A stretch of DNA of 64,000 nucleotides. Source: Cherax quadricarinatus. Its lineage: Eukaryota > Arthropoda > Malacostraca > Decapoda > Parastacidae. Under the pieces are notes generated by a model. That model did not search any database and was not told the DNA's origin. It saw only the letters and a list, made by a program, of their open reading frames with translations. How positions within the stretch are numbered: the first letter of the stretch is position 1; each line of letters begins with the position of its first letter. Below are positions 32,738-42,539 of this stretch, one piece after another. The stretch is from NCBI RefSeq assembly GCF_038502225.1, contig NC_091374.1:1741909-1805908 (forward strand), given 5' to 3'. Position numbers and translations under genes: made by a program.

Positions 32738-32738
32738 C
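32637..32738. repeat. (TTA)n and (AGT)n microsatellites
   Basis: TTA triplets at 32637-32668 and 32699-32738 flank a short AGT run. Confidence 0.95.
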
Positions 32739-32783
32739 CACATTTCCCTCCGGAACCAAAAATAGTGATGACACATTTCATAC

Positions 32784-32935
32784 ACACCCTCCCTCCTCCA
32801 TTCCCTCCCTCCTTCCCCCCACCATTCCCTCCCTCCTTCCCCCCACCATTCCCTCCCTCCTTCCCCCCACCATTCCCTCCCTCCTTCCCCCCACCATTCC
32901 CTCCCTCCTTCCCCCCACCATTCCCCCCACTCCTC
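32784..32935. repeat. 24-bp pyrimidine minisatellite, about 6 copies
   Basis: The unit contains CCATTCCCTCCCTCC and TTCCCCCCA. The plus strand is almost purely C and T. Confidence 0.95.
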
Positions 32936-33049
32936 CACAAAGACTCTCTATTTAGCTATATTCAATTTGACCACCGAAGTGGTTGATTTATGGTGCACTC
33001 CATGTGCACGCTGTGCACGGCACCGCCGCACCGTATGGACACGCAACCC

Positions 33050-33090
33050 GGGGTCTGATAATGATCCAGGAACGACCGAAACGTTGCAAT
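33050..33090 (+). ncRNA. Hammerhead-like core (GGTC/GACC stem II type), decayed
   Basis: CTGATAA (33055-33061), TGATCCAGGAACGACC as stem II with one mismatch, GAAA (33078-33081) and CGTTG. Box 1 differs from CTGATGA at one position. Related 3' halves lie at 58195 and 8100. Confidence 0.5.
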
Positions 33091-33175
33091 TCTCTCTCTT
33101 AAGAGCGAGTTGTCTGTGAGCTGTGAGTCCAAGAAGATCTATCAGTGATGACACTTGTTCAGGTTACAGTAACTG

Positions 33176-34080
33176 TGCTAGGTAGCACCTACCTTGTGGC
33201 AGGTAGCACCTACCTTGTGGCAGGTAGCACCAACCTTGAGGCAGGTAGCACCTACCTTGAGGCAGGTAGCGCCTACCTTGAGGCAGGTAGCGCTACCTTG
33301 TGGCAGGTAGCACCTACCTTGTGGCAGGTAGCACCTACCTTGAGGCAGGTAGCGCCTACCTTGAGGCAGGTAGCACCTACCTTGAGGCAGGTAGCACTTA
33401 CCTTGAGGCAGGTAGCACCTACCTTGAGGCAGGTAACACTACCTTGAGCAGGTAGCACCTACCTTGTGGCAGGTAGCGCTACCTTGAGGGAGGTAGCACC
33501 TACCTTGAGGCAGGTGGCACCTACCTTGAGGCAGGTAACACTACCTTGAGCAGGTAGCACCTACCTTGAGGCAGGTAGCACCTACCTTGAGGCAGGTAGC
33601 ACTTACCTTGCGGCAGGTAGCACCTACCTTGAGCAGGTAGCACCTACCTTGAGCAGGTAGCACCTACCTTGAGGCAGGTAGCGCTACCTTGAGCAGGTAG
33701 CACCTACCTTGAGGCAGGTAGCACTTACCTTGAGGCAGGTAGTACCTACCTTGAGGCAGGTAGTACCTACCTTGAGGCAGGTAGCACCTACCTTGAGCAG
33801 GTAGCACCTACCTTGAGGCAGGTAGCACCTACCTTGAGGCAGGTAGCACTTACCTTGAGGCAGGTAGCACCTACCTTGAGGCAGGTAGCACTTACCTTGA
33901 GGCAGGTAGTACCTACCTTGAGGCAGGTAGCACCTACCTTGAGCAGGTAGCACCTACCTTGAGGCAGGTAGCACCTACTTTGAGGCAGGTAGCACCTACC
34001 TTGAGGCAGGTAGCACCTACCTTGAGGCAGGTAGCACCTACCTTGAGCAGGTAGCACCTACCTTGAGCAGGTAGCATTTG
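33176..34080. repeat. 21-bp minisatellite with internal palindrome, about 43 copies
   Basis: The unit contains GCAGGTAGCACCTACC and TTGAG. AGGTAG-CAC-CTACCT forms an inverted repeat in every unit. Shorter units with TTGAGCAGG and GCGCTACC variants are interspersed. Confidence 0.96.
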
Positions 34081-34185
34081 TTTTGAGGTAAGTAGCACTT
34101 ACCTTGAGCCGGGTAACACTTAACTCATCCACGTAGCGATCATCCACGACAACACATATCGAAAGGTGTTACATTAGATAACTGG

Positions 34186-34830
34186 AACACACAGGGTGTC
34201 AACAAACACACCAGGTGTCCAGAAGCACAGGGTGTCCACAAACACACAGGGTGTCCACAAACACACAGGGTGTCCACAAACACACAGGGTGTTCACAAAC
34301 ACACAGGGTGTCCACAAACACACAGGGTGTTCACAAACACACAGGGTGTCCACAAACACACAGGGTGTCCACAAACACATAGGGTGTCCACAAACACACA
34401 AGGTGTAAACAAACACACAGGGTGTCCACACACACAAGGTGTCCATAAACACACAGGGTGTTCACAAACACACAGGGTGTTCACAAACACACAGGGTGTT
34501 CACAAACACACAGGGTGTTCACAAACACACAGGGTGTCCACAAACACACAGGGTGTCCACAAACACACAGGGTGTTCACAAACACACAGGGTGTCCACAA
34601 ACACACAGGGTGTCCACAAACACACAGGGTGTCCACAAACACACAGGGTGTCCATAAACACACAGGGTGTCCAGAAGCACAGGGTGTCCACAAACACACA
34701 AGGTGTCCACAAACACACAGGGTGTCCACAAACACACAGGGTGTCCACAAACACACAGGGTGCCCACAAACACAGGGTGTCCACAAACACACAGGGTGTC
34801 TACAAACACACAGGGTGTCCACAAAGTAGG
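34186..34830. repeat. 19-bp minisatellite beside the PEPD donor
   Basis: The unit GTGTCCACAAACACACAGG has GTGTTCAC, GTCCATAAAC and AGAAGCACAGG variants. The array ends about 40 bases beyond the exon donor at 34866. Confidence 0.96.
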
Positions 34831-34866
34831 GCACCACACAGTGTATTAACACGGTATAGAACTTAC

Positions 34867-35058
34867 CTCATCGACGTAGCGGACCTCGTCGACCTGGTAG
34901 CGCTGACGGAACTCTTCAGGCGGGATGATGCATCCCATCCAGGTAGCGTACTCAGCAGGGAGGCGGGGACAAAAGAGAACCGTGCGGCCGCTATCAACGT
35001 CCACAGCACCGAACCAGCCAGGGTCCAGCACTCCGAAGGTCCAGTGGAAGAATGTTTC
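34867..35058 (-). CDS. PEPD: Xaa-Pro dipeptidase (prolidase), internal coding exon
   Basis: This is the second prolidase exon in the window. It is 192 bases, exactly 64 codons, phase 0 at both ends. It starts ETFFHW directly after an acceptor reading TTGTTGCAG-like sequence (AG at 35059-35060), and ends YVDE before the donor GTAAGT (34866 downward). Conserved family blocks are ETFFHW, FGV, DPGWFGAVDVDSGRT, FCPRLP, YATWMG and YQVDEVRYVDE. These align without gaps to human PEPD residues about 68-131 and continue exactly where the exon at 63843 stops (FRQ then ETFFHW). The exon belongs to the N-terminal domain and carries no metal ligand. It has no stops or frameshifts. Tandem repeats flank it closely on both sides: a 19-bp array ends about 40 bases beyond the donor and a 29-bp array starts about 15 bases before the acceptor. 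Confidence 0.95.
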
Positions 35059-35072
35059 CTGCAACACAATAG

Positions 35073-37845
35073 CAACACCAGTGTCATCACTCAGTACGAC
35101 ACAACAACACCAGTGTCATCTCTCAGTACGACACAACACCAGTGTCATCTCTCAGTACAACACAACAATATCAGTGTCATCTCTCAGTACGAAACAACAA
35201 CACCAGTGTCATCTCTCAGTACGACACAACAACACCAGTGTCATCTCTCAGTACGACACAACAACACCAGTGTCATCTCTCAGTACGACACAACAACACC
35301 AGTGTCATCACTCAGTACGACACAACAACACCAGTGTCATCACTCAGTACGACACAACAACACCAGTGTCATCTCTCAGTACGAAACAACAACACCAGTG
35401 TCATCTCTCAGTACGAAACAACAACACCAGTGTCATCTCTCAGTACAACACAACAATATCAGTGTCATCCCTCAGTACGACACAACACCAGTGTCATCTC
35501 TCAGTACAACACAACAATATCAGTGTCATCTCTCAGTATGATATCACAACACAAGTGTCATCTCTCAGTATAACACAACAATATCAGTGTCATCTCTCAG
35601 TACAACACAACAATATCAGTGTCATCCCTCAGTACGACACAACACCAGTGTCATCTCTCAGTATATCACAACACCAGTGTCATCTCTCAGTACGACACAA
35701 CACCAGTGTCATCTCTCAGTACGACACAACACCAGTGTCATCTCTCAGTACAACACAACACCAGTGTCATCTCTCAGTATATCACAACACCAGTGTCATC
35801 TCTCAGTACAACACAACACCAGTGTCATCTCTCAATACGACACAACACCAGTGTCATCTCTCAGTACGACACAACACCAGTGTCATCTCTCAGTACAACA
35901 CAACATCAGTGTCATCTCTCAGTACAACACAACATCAGTATCATCTCTCAGTACAACACAACATCAGTGCCATCTCTCAGTACAACACAACATCAGTGTC
36001 ATCTCTCAGTACAACACAACATCAGTATCATCTCTCAGTACGACACAACATCAGTGTCATCTCTCAGTACAACACAACATCAGTATCATCTCTCAGTACA
36101 ACACAACATCAGTATCATCTCTCAGTACAACACAACATCAGTGTCATCTCTCAGTACAACACAACATCAGTATCATCTCTCAGTACAACACAACATCAGT
36201 GCCATCTCTCAGTACAACACAACATCAGTGTCATCTCTCAATACGACACAACATCAGTATCATCTCTCAGTACAACACAACATCAGTATCATCTCTCAGT
36301 ACAACACAACACCAGTGTCATCTCTCAATACGACACAACATCAGTATCATCTCTCAGTACAACACAACATCAGTATCATCTCTCAGTACAACACAACATC
36401 AGTGTCATCTCTCAGTACAACACAACATCAGTGCCATCTCTCAGTACGACACAACATCAGTGTCATCTCTCAGTACAACACATCAGTGTCATCTCTCAGT
36501 ACGACACAACATCAGTGTCATCTCTCAGTACGACACAACATCAGTGTCATCTCTCAGTACGACACAACATCAGTGTCATCTCTCAGTACAACACAACATC
36601 AGTGTCATCTCTCAGTACGACACAACATCAGTGTCATCTCTCAGTACGACACAACATCAGTGTCATCTCTCAGTACGACACAACATCAGTGTCATCTCTC
36701 AGTACGACACAACATCAGTGTCATCTCTCAGTACAACACAACAACATCAGTGTCATCTCTCAGTACGACACAACATCAGTGTCATCTCTCAGTACAACAC
36801 AACATCAGTGTCATCTCTCAGTACGACACAACATCAGTGTCATCTCTCAGTACAACACATCAGTGTCATCTCTCAGTACGACACAACATCAGTGTCATCT
36901 CTCAGTACAACACAACATCAGTGTCATCTCTCAGTACAACACACATCAGTGTCATCTCTCAGTACAACACATCAGTGTCATCTCTCAGTACGACACAACA
37001 TCAGTGTCATCTCTCAGTACAACACAACATCAGTGTCATCTCTCAGTACAACACACATCAGTGTCATCTCTCAGTACAACACATCAGTGTCATCTCTCAG
37101 TACGACACAACATCAGTGTCATCTCTCAGTACAACACAACATCAGTGTCATCTCTCAGTACAACACACATCAGTGTCATCTCTCAGTACAACACATCAGT
37201 GTCATCTCTCAGTACGACACAACATCAGTGTCATCTCTCAGTACAACACAACATCAGTGTCATCTCTCAGTACAACACACATCAGTGTCATCTCTCAGTA
37301 CAACACAACATCAGTGTCATCTCTCAGTACAACACAACATCAGTGTCATCTCTCAGTACAACACAACATCAGTGTCATCTCTCAGTACAACACACATCAG
37401 TGTCATCTCTCAGTACAACACATCAGTGTCATCTCTCAGTACAACACAACATCAGTGTCATCTCTCAGTACGACACAACATCAGTGTCATCTCTCAGTAC
37501 GACACAACATCAGTGTCATCTCTCAGTACAACACAACATCAGTATCATCTCTCAGTACAACACAACATCAGTGTCATCTCTCAGTACGACACAACATCAG
37601 TGTCATCTCTCAGTACGACACAACATCAGTGTCATCTCTCAGTACGACACAACATCAGTGTCATCTCTCAGTACGACACAACATCAGTGTCATCTCTCAG
37701 TACGACACAACATCAGTGTCATCTCTCAGTACAACACAACATCAGTGTCATCTCTCAGTACAACACAACAACAGTGTCATCTCTCAGTACAACACAACAT
37801 CAGTGTCATCTCTCAGTACGACACAACATCAGTGTCATCTCTTAC
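35073..37845. repeat. 29-bp minisatellite beside the PEPD acceptor, about 95 copies
   Basis: The unit contains CAGTGTCATCTCTCAGTAC and AACACAACAT. Copies nearest the exon have ACAACACC in place of ACAACAT, and unit length varies from 26 to 32. The first copy begins about 15 bases from the acceptor AG. On the sense (minus) strand each unit reads TACTGAGAGATGAC then a GTTGTGTTGT-type stretch. Plus-strand open frames are artefacts. Confidence 0.96.
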
Positions 37846-37916
37846 AAACATGTAGTACTACCAGCACATTAATAATAAGTGTATCAGTAAGACACATGCT
37901 AAACACTCGGGTATCT

Positions 37917-37951
<35 letters not shown>

Positions 37952-37962
37952 AATACTAATAC

Positions 37963-38033
<71 letters not shown>

Positions 38034-38045
38034 GTAATAATAATA
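37917..38045. repeat. (AAT)n microsatellite
   Basis: AAT triplets with three ACTAAT interruptions near 37950-37966. Confidence 0.96.
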
Positions 38046-38640
38046 CTGTATATTAAAATTTCTCACAATGTTTTAGCGCACAGCAATGTACGAAGGACAA
38101 TTCGTCAAATAACGCACGTTCGTACCGGATGACAGGCTGCCTGAAGACAGTTACGGACAGGCAAGAATTGCAATTGTCAAGTTTGGCAGTACAATGAAAG
38201 AGTGATGGTGTTGCCACGGGCATTTACCAAGTAACTGCTATCCTCCAGACGTTGCTAGGCTGCAACACTATCAAATAACTGCATCTATTATCAAATGTTA
38301 CTTGGTTCCAACACTATCAAGTAACTGCAACATTAAGTTCCCGCAATACTCTCAAATGTTGCTAGGTTGAAATACCTGCAATCCTCCCGATGGCTGAAGA
38401 AGTCTCTCGTGTAGGCGGAACGTACCAACAACATAGCTACCTAACTGCTGTACATGTCTTACTTATCACTGGCTATATATCTCAGTGCTTCCACATATAA
38501 AGTTTACTTTAATCCCTATTTTAGGGATTAAAGTGTTCTCTAATACTAACTAATAACCCACATGGAAACAGAAACTCAGAAGACTAATAGATCTGTGTAT
38601 TTCGATCCCCTTCTGGGGGATCGAAATATCGCGGTGTTCT
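38046..38640. other. No gene seen; short palindromes and a decayed hammerhead core
   Basis: TTAATCCCTATTTTAGGG (about 38510) and TTTCGATCCCCTTCTGGGGG (about 38598) each fold back on the following bases. GGCTGAAGAAGTCTC with GTAGGCGGAACG (about 38391-38422) looks like a decayed hammerhead core. Confidence 0.45.
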
Positions 38641-38646
38641 TGAACG

Positions 38647-38830
38647 ATGTACATCCAATGTACATCCCACAGGGTAACCGGTACCGACAAATGCATGGTT
38701 ACAATGTACATCCCACAGGGTAACCGGTACCGACAAATGCATGGTTACAATGTACATCCCACAGGGTAACCGGTACCGACAAATGCATGGTTACAATGTA
38801 CATCCCACAATGTAACCGGTACCGACAAAT
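38647..38830. repeat. 46-bp minisatellite, 4 copies
   Basis: The unit contains AATGTACATCCCACAGGG, TAACCGGTACCGAC and AAATGCATGGTTAC, starting at 38657, 38703, 38749 and 38795. Confidence 0.95.
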
Positions 38831-38883
38831 GTACAGAGAAGAATCCTGTGCAACACAGGGGCAACCTGAGCAAGTCTCCTCAC

Positions 38884-39010
38884 ACCTGCTGCCCGTGTTC
38901 ACCTAGCAGCAGATATGTACGTAGGTGTTGGTCAAATGTTGATAGTCGCATCCTGGGGAGGAAGACTCGACAACCCCAGGGGCAATAAGCCACACTGCCT
39001 GGTTCTCTCG
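38884..39010 (+). mobile_element. SINE body fragment
   Basis: CACCTGCTGCCCGTGTTCAC, CTAGCAGCAG and GTCGCATCCTGGGGAGG follow the body of the SINE at 63530-63828. The tRNA-like head is missing. Confidence 0.65.
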
Positions 39011-39439
39011 GACTACTAGCAGTTATTAAGTCTCCTAAAAGGGTTAATAACTTAAAGAAAGTCGTCTTCTCTGAATCATCTGTAACAAACAAGAACACAA
39101 TCTTGACGGAACAAGGACAAAGAATCAATTGTGGTAGACAAGGACAGAGTCCTGATGGAACAAGCTTGGCCAGACCACTTCTAAGAAGGTGTCAAGTGGC
39201 CAGACAGCGTGGCGGCCAAACATGTGATTACGTATACTGCCAGCTGGTACCACTTCTACCCTCCCTCCCTCTCTCTCTCTCTTTCGCTCCCTCCCTACCT
39301 CTGCCACGTTTTCCCTCCTCCAAATTTTCTTCATCTATTCCTTGCCTCCTTCCTTCATTCTCTTCGGAGGTGAAGAAATTATAGAAATATGATAAACAAT
39401 ACCTGAAGTGTATTTAGAGAGGGTTCCGGGAGTTAACGC

Positions 39440-39715
39440 TATATATGATATAACTTATAAAGACCATAGCTGACAACAATGACATACTACTATATAGAAA
39501 GCCGCTTGTTATGCTGAGCATTTCCCGCAGATTAGGTCATTTTGTCCCAGGGTGCGACCCCCGCCAGTCCACTAACACCCAGGTACTTATTTCACTGCTA
39601 GGTGAAGAGGAGCAGTATCTTAAGGAAACACGTCCTAATGTTTCCACCCGCACCGGGGATCGAACTACGAACCTCAGTGTGTAAGGTGAGTGTGCTACCA
39701 ACCCAGCTACGGGAT
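39440..39715 (-). mobile_element. tRNA-derived SINE, near full length
   Basis: On the minus strand: a tRNA-like head with CGTAGCTGGGTTGG and GGTTCGTAGTTCGATCCCC-like B box, then GGTGGAAACATTAGG, TTCACCTAGCAG, GTACCTGGGTGTTAG, CGCACCCTGGGACAAAATG and CAGCTATGGTC. Ends near 39440. Confidence 0.75.
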
Positions 39716-39839
39716 GGAAGAACAGCGAACAAGTAAATAAAGAGAAAGCATAAAAGGAAGACAAAGTAAGCACAAGAAAATCTTACTAAGACATAAGAAC
39801 TTAGCAAGAAATCTTACACCAAAAAATTAACAGCTTACA

Positions 39840-40404
39840 TTATTATTATTATTATTATTATTATATCTTTGTTATTATAAAGATGGCATGTAGCCCTCGT
39901 GTAGTAGATAGACTTCAAACCTAATAAACTAATAACAGCAAACAACCTATATCTAATTGACCTTCAAAAATACATTGTCTTTAAATGAATGAACGATTGT
40001 TATTATTGGGTTTCAGTAGCAGACAATAGACGTACAATGGTGCGCAATAGATGTACAACGGATACACAATAGATAAACAATAGGTGTAAATTATCTTAAA
40101 GGTAGATGTACCGCGTCGACTCAACACTTGCATCTTTTGGACGCAGGTGTCCTACTGACGATATACCTTTGATGGCGTTATACCTTTGATGAGCTCCGAA
40201 AGCTTTTCTACGCCCAGAAACCGTCTGGTGATTGCCTGGTCAACCAGGTTCTCGATTCAAGGAACTGGAGGCACCCTTCCTCCATCAGGTGAAGACCGGA
40301 TGACCTCTTATAATCCAGTCACTGTACGACCCTGGCGAGTTAGTACTTACGAGTGATAGCTGTCCTGACCTGCTAGCAGGACGGAGGCTGACTTTAGTGC
40401 CTCA
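39840..40404. other. (TTA)n microsatellite, then sequence with no gene seen
   Basis: TTA run at 39840-39865. GACATACAATGG-like direct repeats (ACAATAGA, GTACAAC) lie near 40015-40090. No convincing open frame. Confidence 0.5.
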
Positions 40405-40565
40405 AGTTGAGTCCATTTGGTACTAGCTGAGTCCACTTGGTACTAGCTGGGTCCAGTTGGTACTAGCTAGGTCCAGCTGGTACTTGCTGGGTCCAGTTGG
40501 CACTAGCTGGGTCCAGCTGGTACTTGTTGGGTCCAGCTGGTACTTGTTGGGTCCAGCTGGTACTA
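40405..40565. repeat. 20-bp minisatellite, about 8 copies
   Basis: The unit is GGTCCAGCTGGTACTTGTTG, with TTGGTACTAGCT variants on the left. Confidence 0.92.
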
Positions 40566-40629
40566 ACATTATGTCGGTAATTCCACCATTATTATTCACA
40601 CAGCCTCCCACCAGGCATAAAGGTAATTA

Positions 40630-40890
40630 CCAATAGACCCCTGGCTGCCTTCAAGACCCCTGGCTGCTTTTAAGACCCCTGGGTGCCTTCAAGACCCCTG
40701 GGTGCCTTCAAGAGGGAGCTGGACAGATATTGAAAGTCAGTGCCGATTCATCCGGGCTGTGGTTCGTATGTTGGACTACGTGCGGCCAGCAGTAACAGCC
40801 TGGTTGATCAGACCCTGACCCACCGTAAGGCCTGGTCGTGGACCGGGCCGTGGGGGCGTTGACCCCCGGAATACCCTCCAGGTAGGTATG
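40630..40890 (+). mobile_element. LINE A 3' end fragment with local 20-bp tandem
   Basis: The C-terminal codons AGACCCCTGGCTGCCTTCA are repeated about four times (40635-40712). The fragment then continues through GAGCTGGACAGATA, GGCTGTGGTTCGTATG, AACAGCCTGGTTGATCAG and GGGGGCGTTGACCCCCGG to CCTCCAGGTAGG. Confidence 0.85.
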
Positions 40891-41309
40891 TAAACTGCTT
40901 GTCTCTCAGAACAATACAAGTGTCCCTCACTTGTCCGGTTGTCAACACTCCCGCTACATGCACTGGAGGCAAAAAAAAAAAAATCACGTTCATGGCGAAG
41001 AACACAGCACAAATGTAAATGTTTCCCGGGAAAAATGAAACTGCTGCCTTCAAGAGAAATGAGACAAGTTGTACTAATGATTCGTCTTAAAAATGCGGCT
41101 CAATCAACAAAACGTATGATGCAATTTCAGGATGGCAGCCAAGAATAATGAAAGTGGTAGCAGGGGGCCAGGGTTGCATCTCTGGCTCTTCCCTACCTAC
41201 CTAACTCTCTACCTATCTTCCCCACATCTCTCTGTCTCACCCGGTCTCCATTTGTTCCTACCCCGCTTCTTCACTCCCACCCCTAATATATCCAGCCCTC
41301 TCTTAAAAA

Positions 41310-41606
41310 TAATATCTTTATTTCTACATGTACACGGTATACAGACCATAGCTGACATCAATGACATACTACTATATAGAAAGCCCCTTGTTATGCAGAA
41401 TATTTCGGGTAAATTGGGTCAATTTTTTCCCCAGGATGCGACCCACACCGGTCCACTAACACCCAGGTACCTATTTTACTGCTAGGTGAACATGGACAGC
41501 AGGTGTCTTAAGGAAACACGTCCTAATGTTTCGAGCCATACCGGGGATCGAACCCCGGACCTCAATATGTGAAGTGAGTGCGCTAGCAATCGAGCTACGG
41601 GCCAGC
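41310..41606 (-). mobile_element. tRNA-derived SINE, near full length
   Basis: On the minus strand: head CCCGTAGCTCGATTGCTAGC (A box), GGTTCGATCCCCGG (B box), then the body blocks GAAACATTAGGACG, TGCTGTCCATGTTCACC, TAGCAGTAAAATAGG and GGTGTTAGTGGACC, ending in GTAGAAATAAAGATATT. Confidence 0.85.
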
Positions 41607-41904
41607 TTCTCATATCCCTGTCCCACAGGCCCCCGCCCTCTGTCATCAAATACAAACAGAAATAATCTTTTTTCTGCAGTATACAGGTAATGCCGTTGAT
41701 ATATAAAATACTGTTAGGCACAAAAGAGAGCCACCAGCATGAGGTGTATTTCTGGCAGATGACCTCCCTTCCCAACTATGTAACTACCAGACACAATATT
41801 ACCGTCAGAGCTCTGCTCACACCTCTACAACACAATCGTCCTCGAAGATTTAAGTTATACCATGAAATAAGGAAAGATCCTGGACTTCACCTTACGAAAC
41901 ATTT

Positions 41905-42062
41905 ATTATTATAATCAAGGGGGAAGCACTAAACCCGTAGGATTATACAGCGCCTATGGGGGGATGGAAGGCATTCAGGCTTAATTCAGGGAACTGGAGC
42001 ACAGATCCAATTCCCTAGATCAAGAGCCCCTCACCAGCGTCAAGGAGCTTTCCTTGAGGGGA
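41905..42062. repeat. Dispersed TTATTATAATCAAGGGGG repeat
   Basis: ATCAAGGGGGAAGC, CTAAACCCGTAGGATTATAC, AGCGCC and GAGCCCCTCACCAGCG recur at 58505-58690, with fragments at 55174-55230 and (inverted) 63345-63380. It starts at a TTA run. Class unknown. Confidence 0.75.
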
Positions 42063-42299
42063 CCTTACGAAACAGACAAAACAAATGCGATAGTAATTAT
42101 GGTCAAGGTAGATTACAGTGGGAAATAAACATAATATTAAGAAACAGGGAAACTCACGCGCCTCTTAAATCATGTACCAAAATAACAATCTGCACTCGAG
42201 GTGGACCCCATCTATCTTAACATAACAAATAATATGCATGTATATTTGTGTGTTTTAATAAACTGTTTACCACGTTAATAACACCCTCTGCTGAGTTTA

Positions 42300-42412
42300 C
42301 CTTCACAGTACCAGGCAGCTAAAACAAGTCTCTCCCGGTGGTAACCATGTACCGACCTGGTCAAGGGGGCGTTGACCCCTGCAACACCCTCCAGGCAGAC
42401 ACACAGTGCACC
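42300..42412 (+). mobile_element. LINE A 3' tail fragment, diverged
   Basis: ACCGACCTGGTCAAGG, GGGCGTTGACCCCTGCAAC and ACCCTCCAGGCAGAC match the end of LINE A. Confidence 0.65.
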
Positions 42413-42539
42413 ATACTGGTGAACATTGTGCAGCCATTGTACTGAGGTCACCACACATGCGCAAGATCACTGAAAGTTGATCTAGAAGAGTTGCCAGGTA
42501 TGGACCAGTAGGCCTGTTGCAGTGTTCCGTCATTCCTCC

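Noticed and set aside
34925..38132. Ser/His/Gln-rich plus-strand frames up to 976 codons
   Set aside because: They are read from the 29-bp array antisense to PEPD. The part at 34925-35060 overlaps the real exon on the other strand.
38391..38422. Functional hammerhead
   Set aside because: Box 1-like CTGAAGA is present but stem II no longer pairs and GAAA reads GGAA. It is kept only as a decayed relic.
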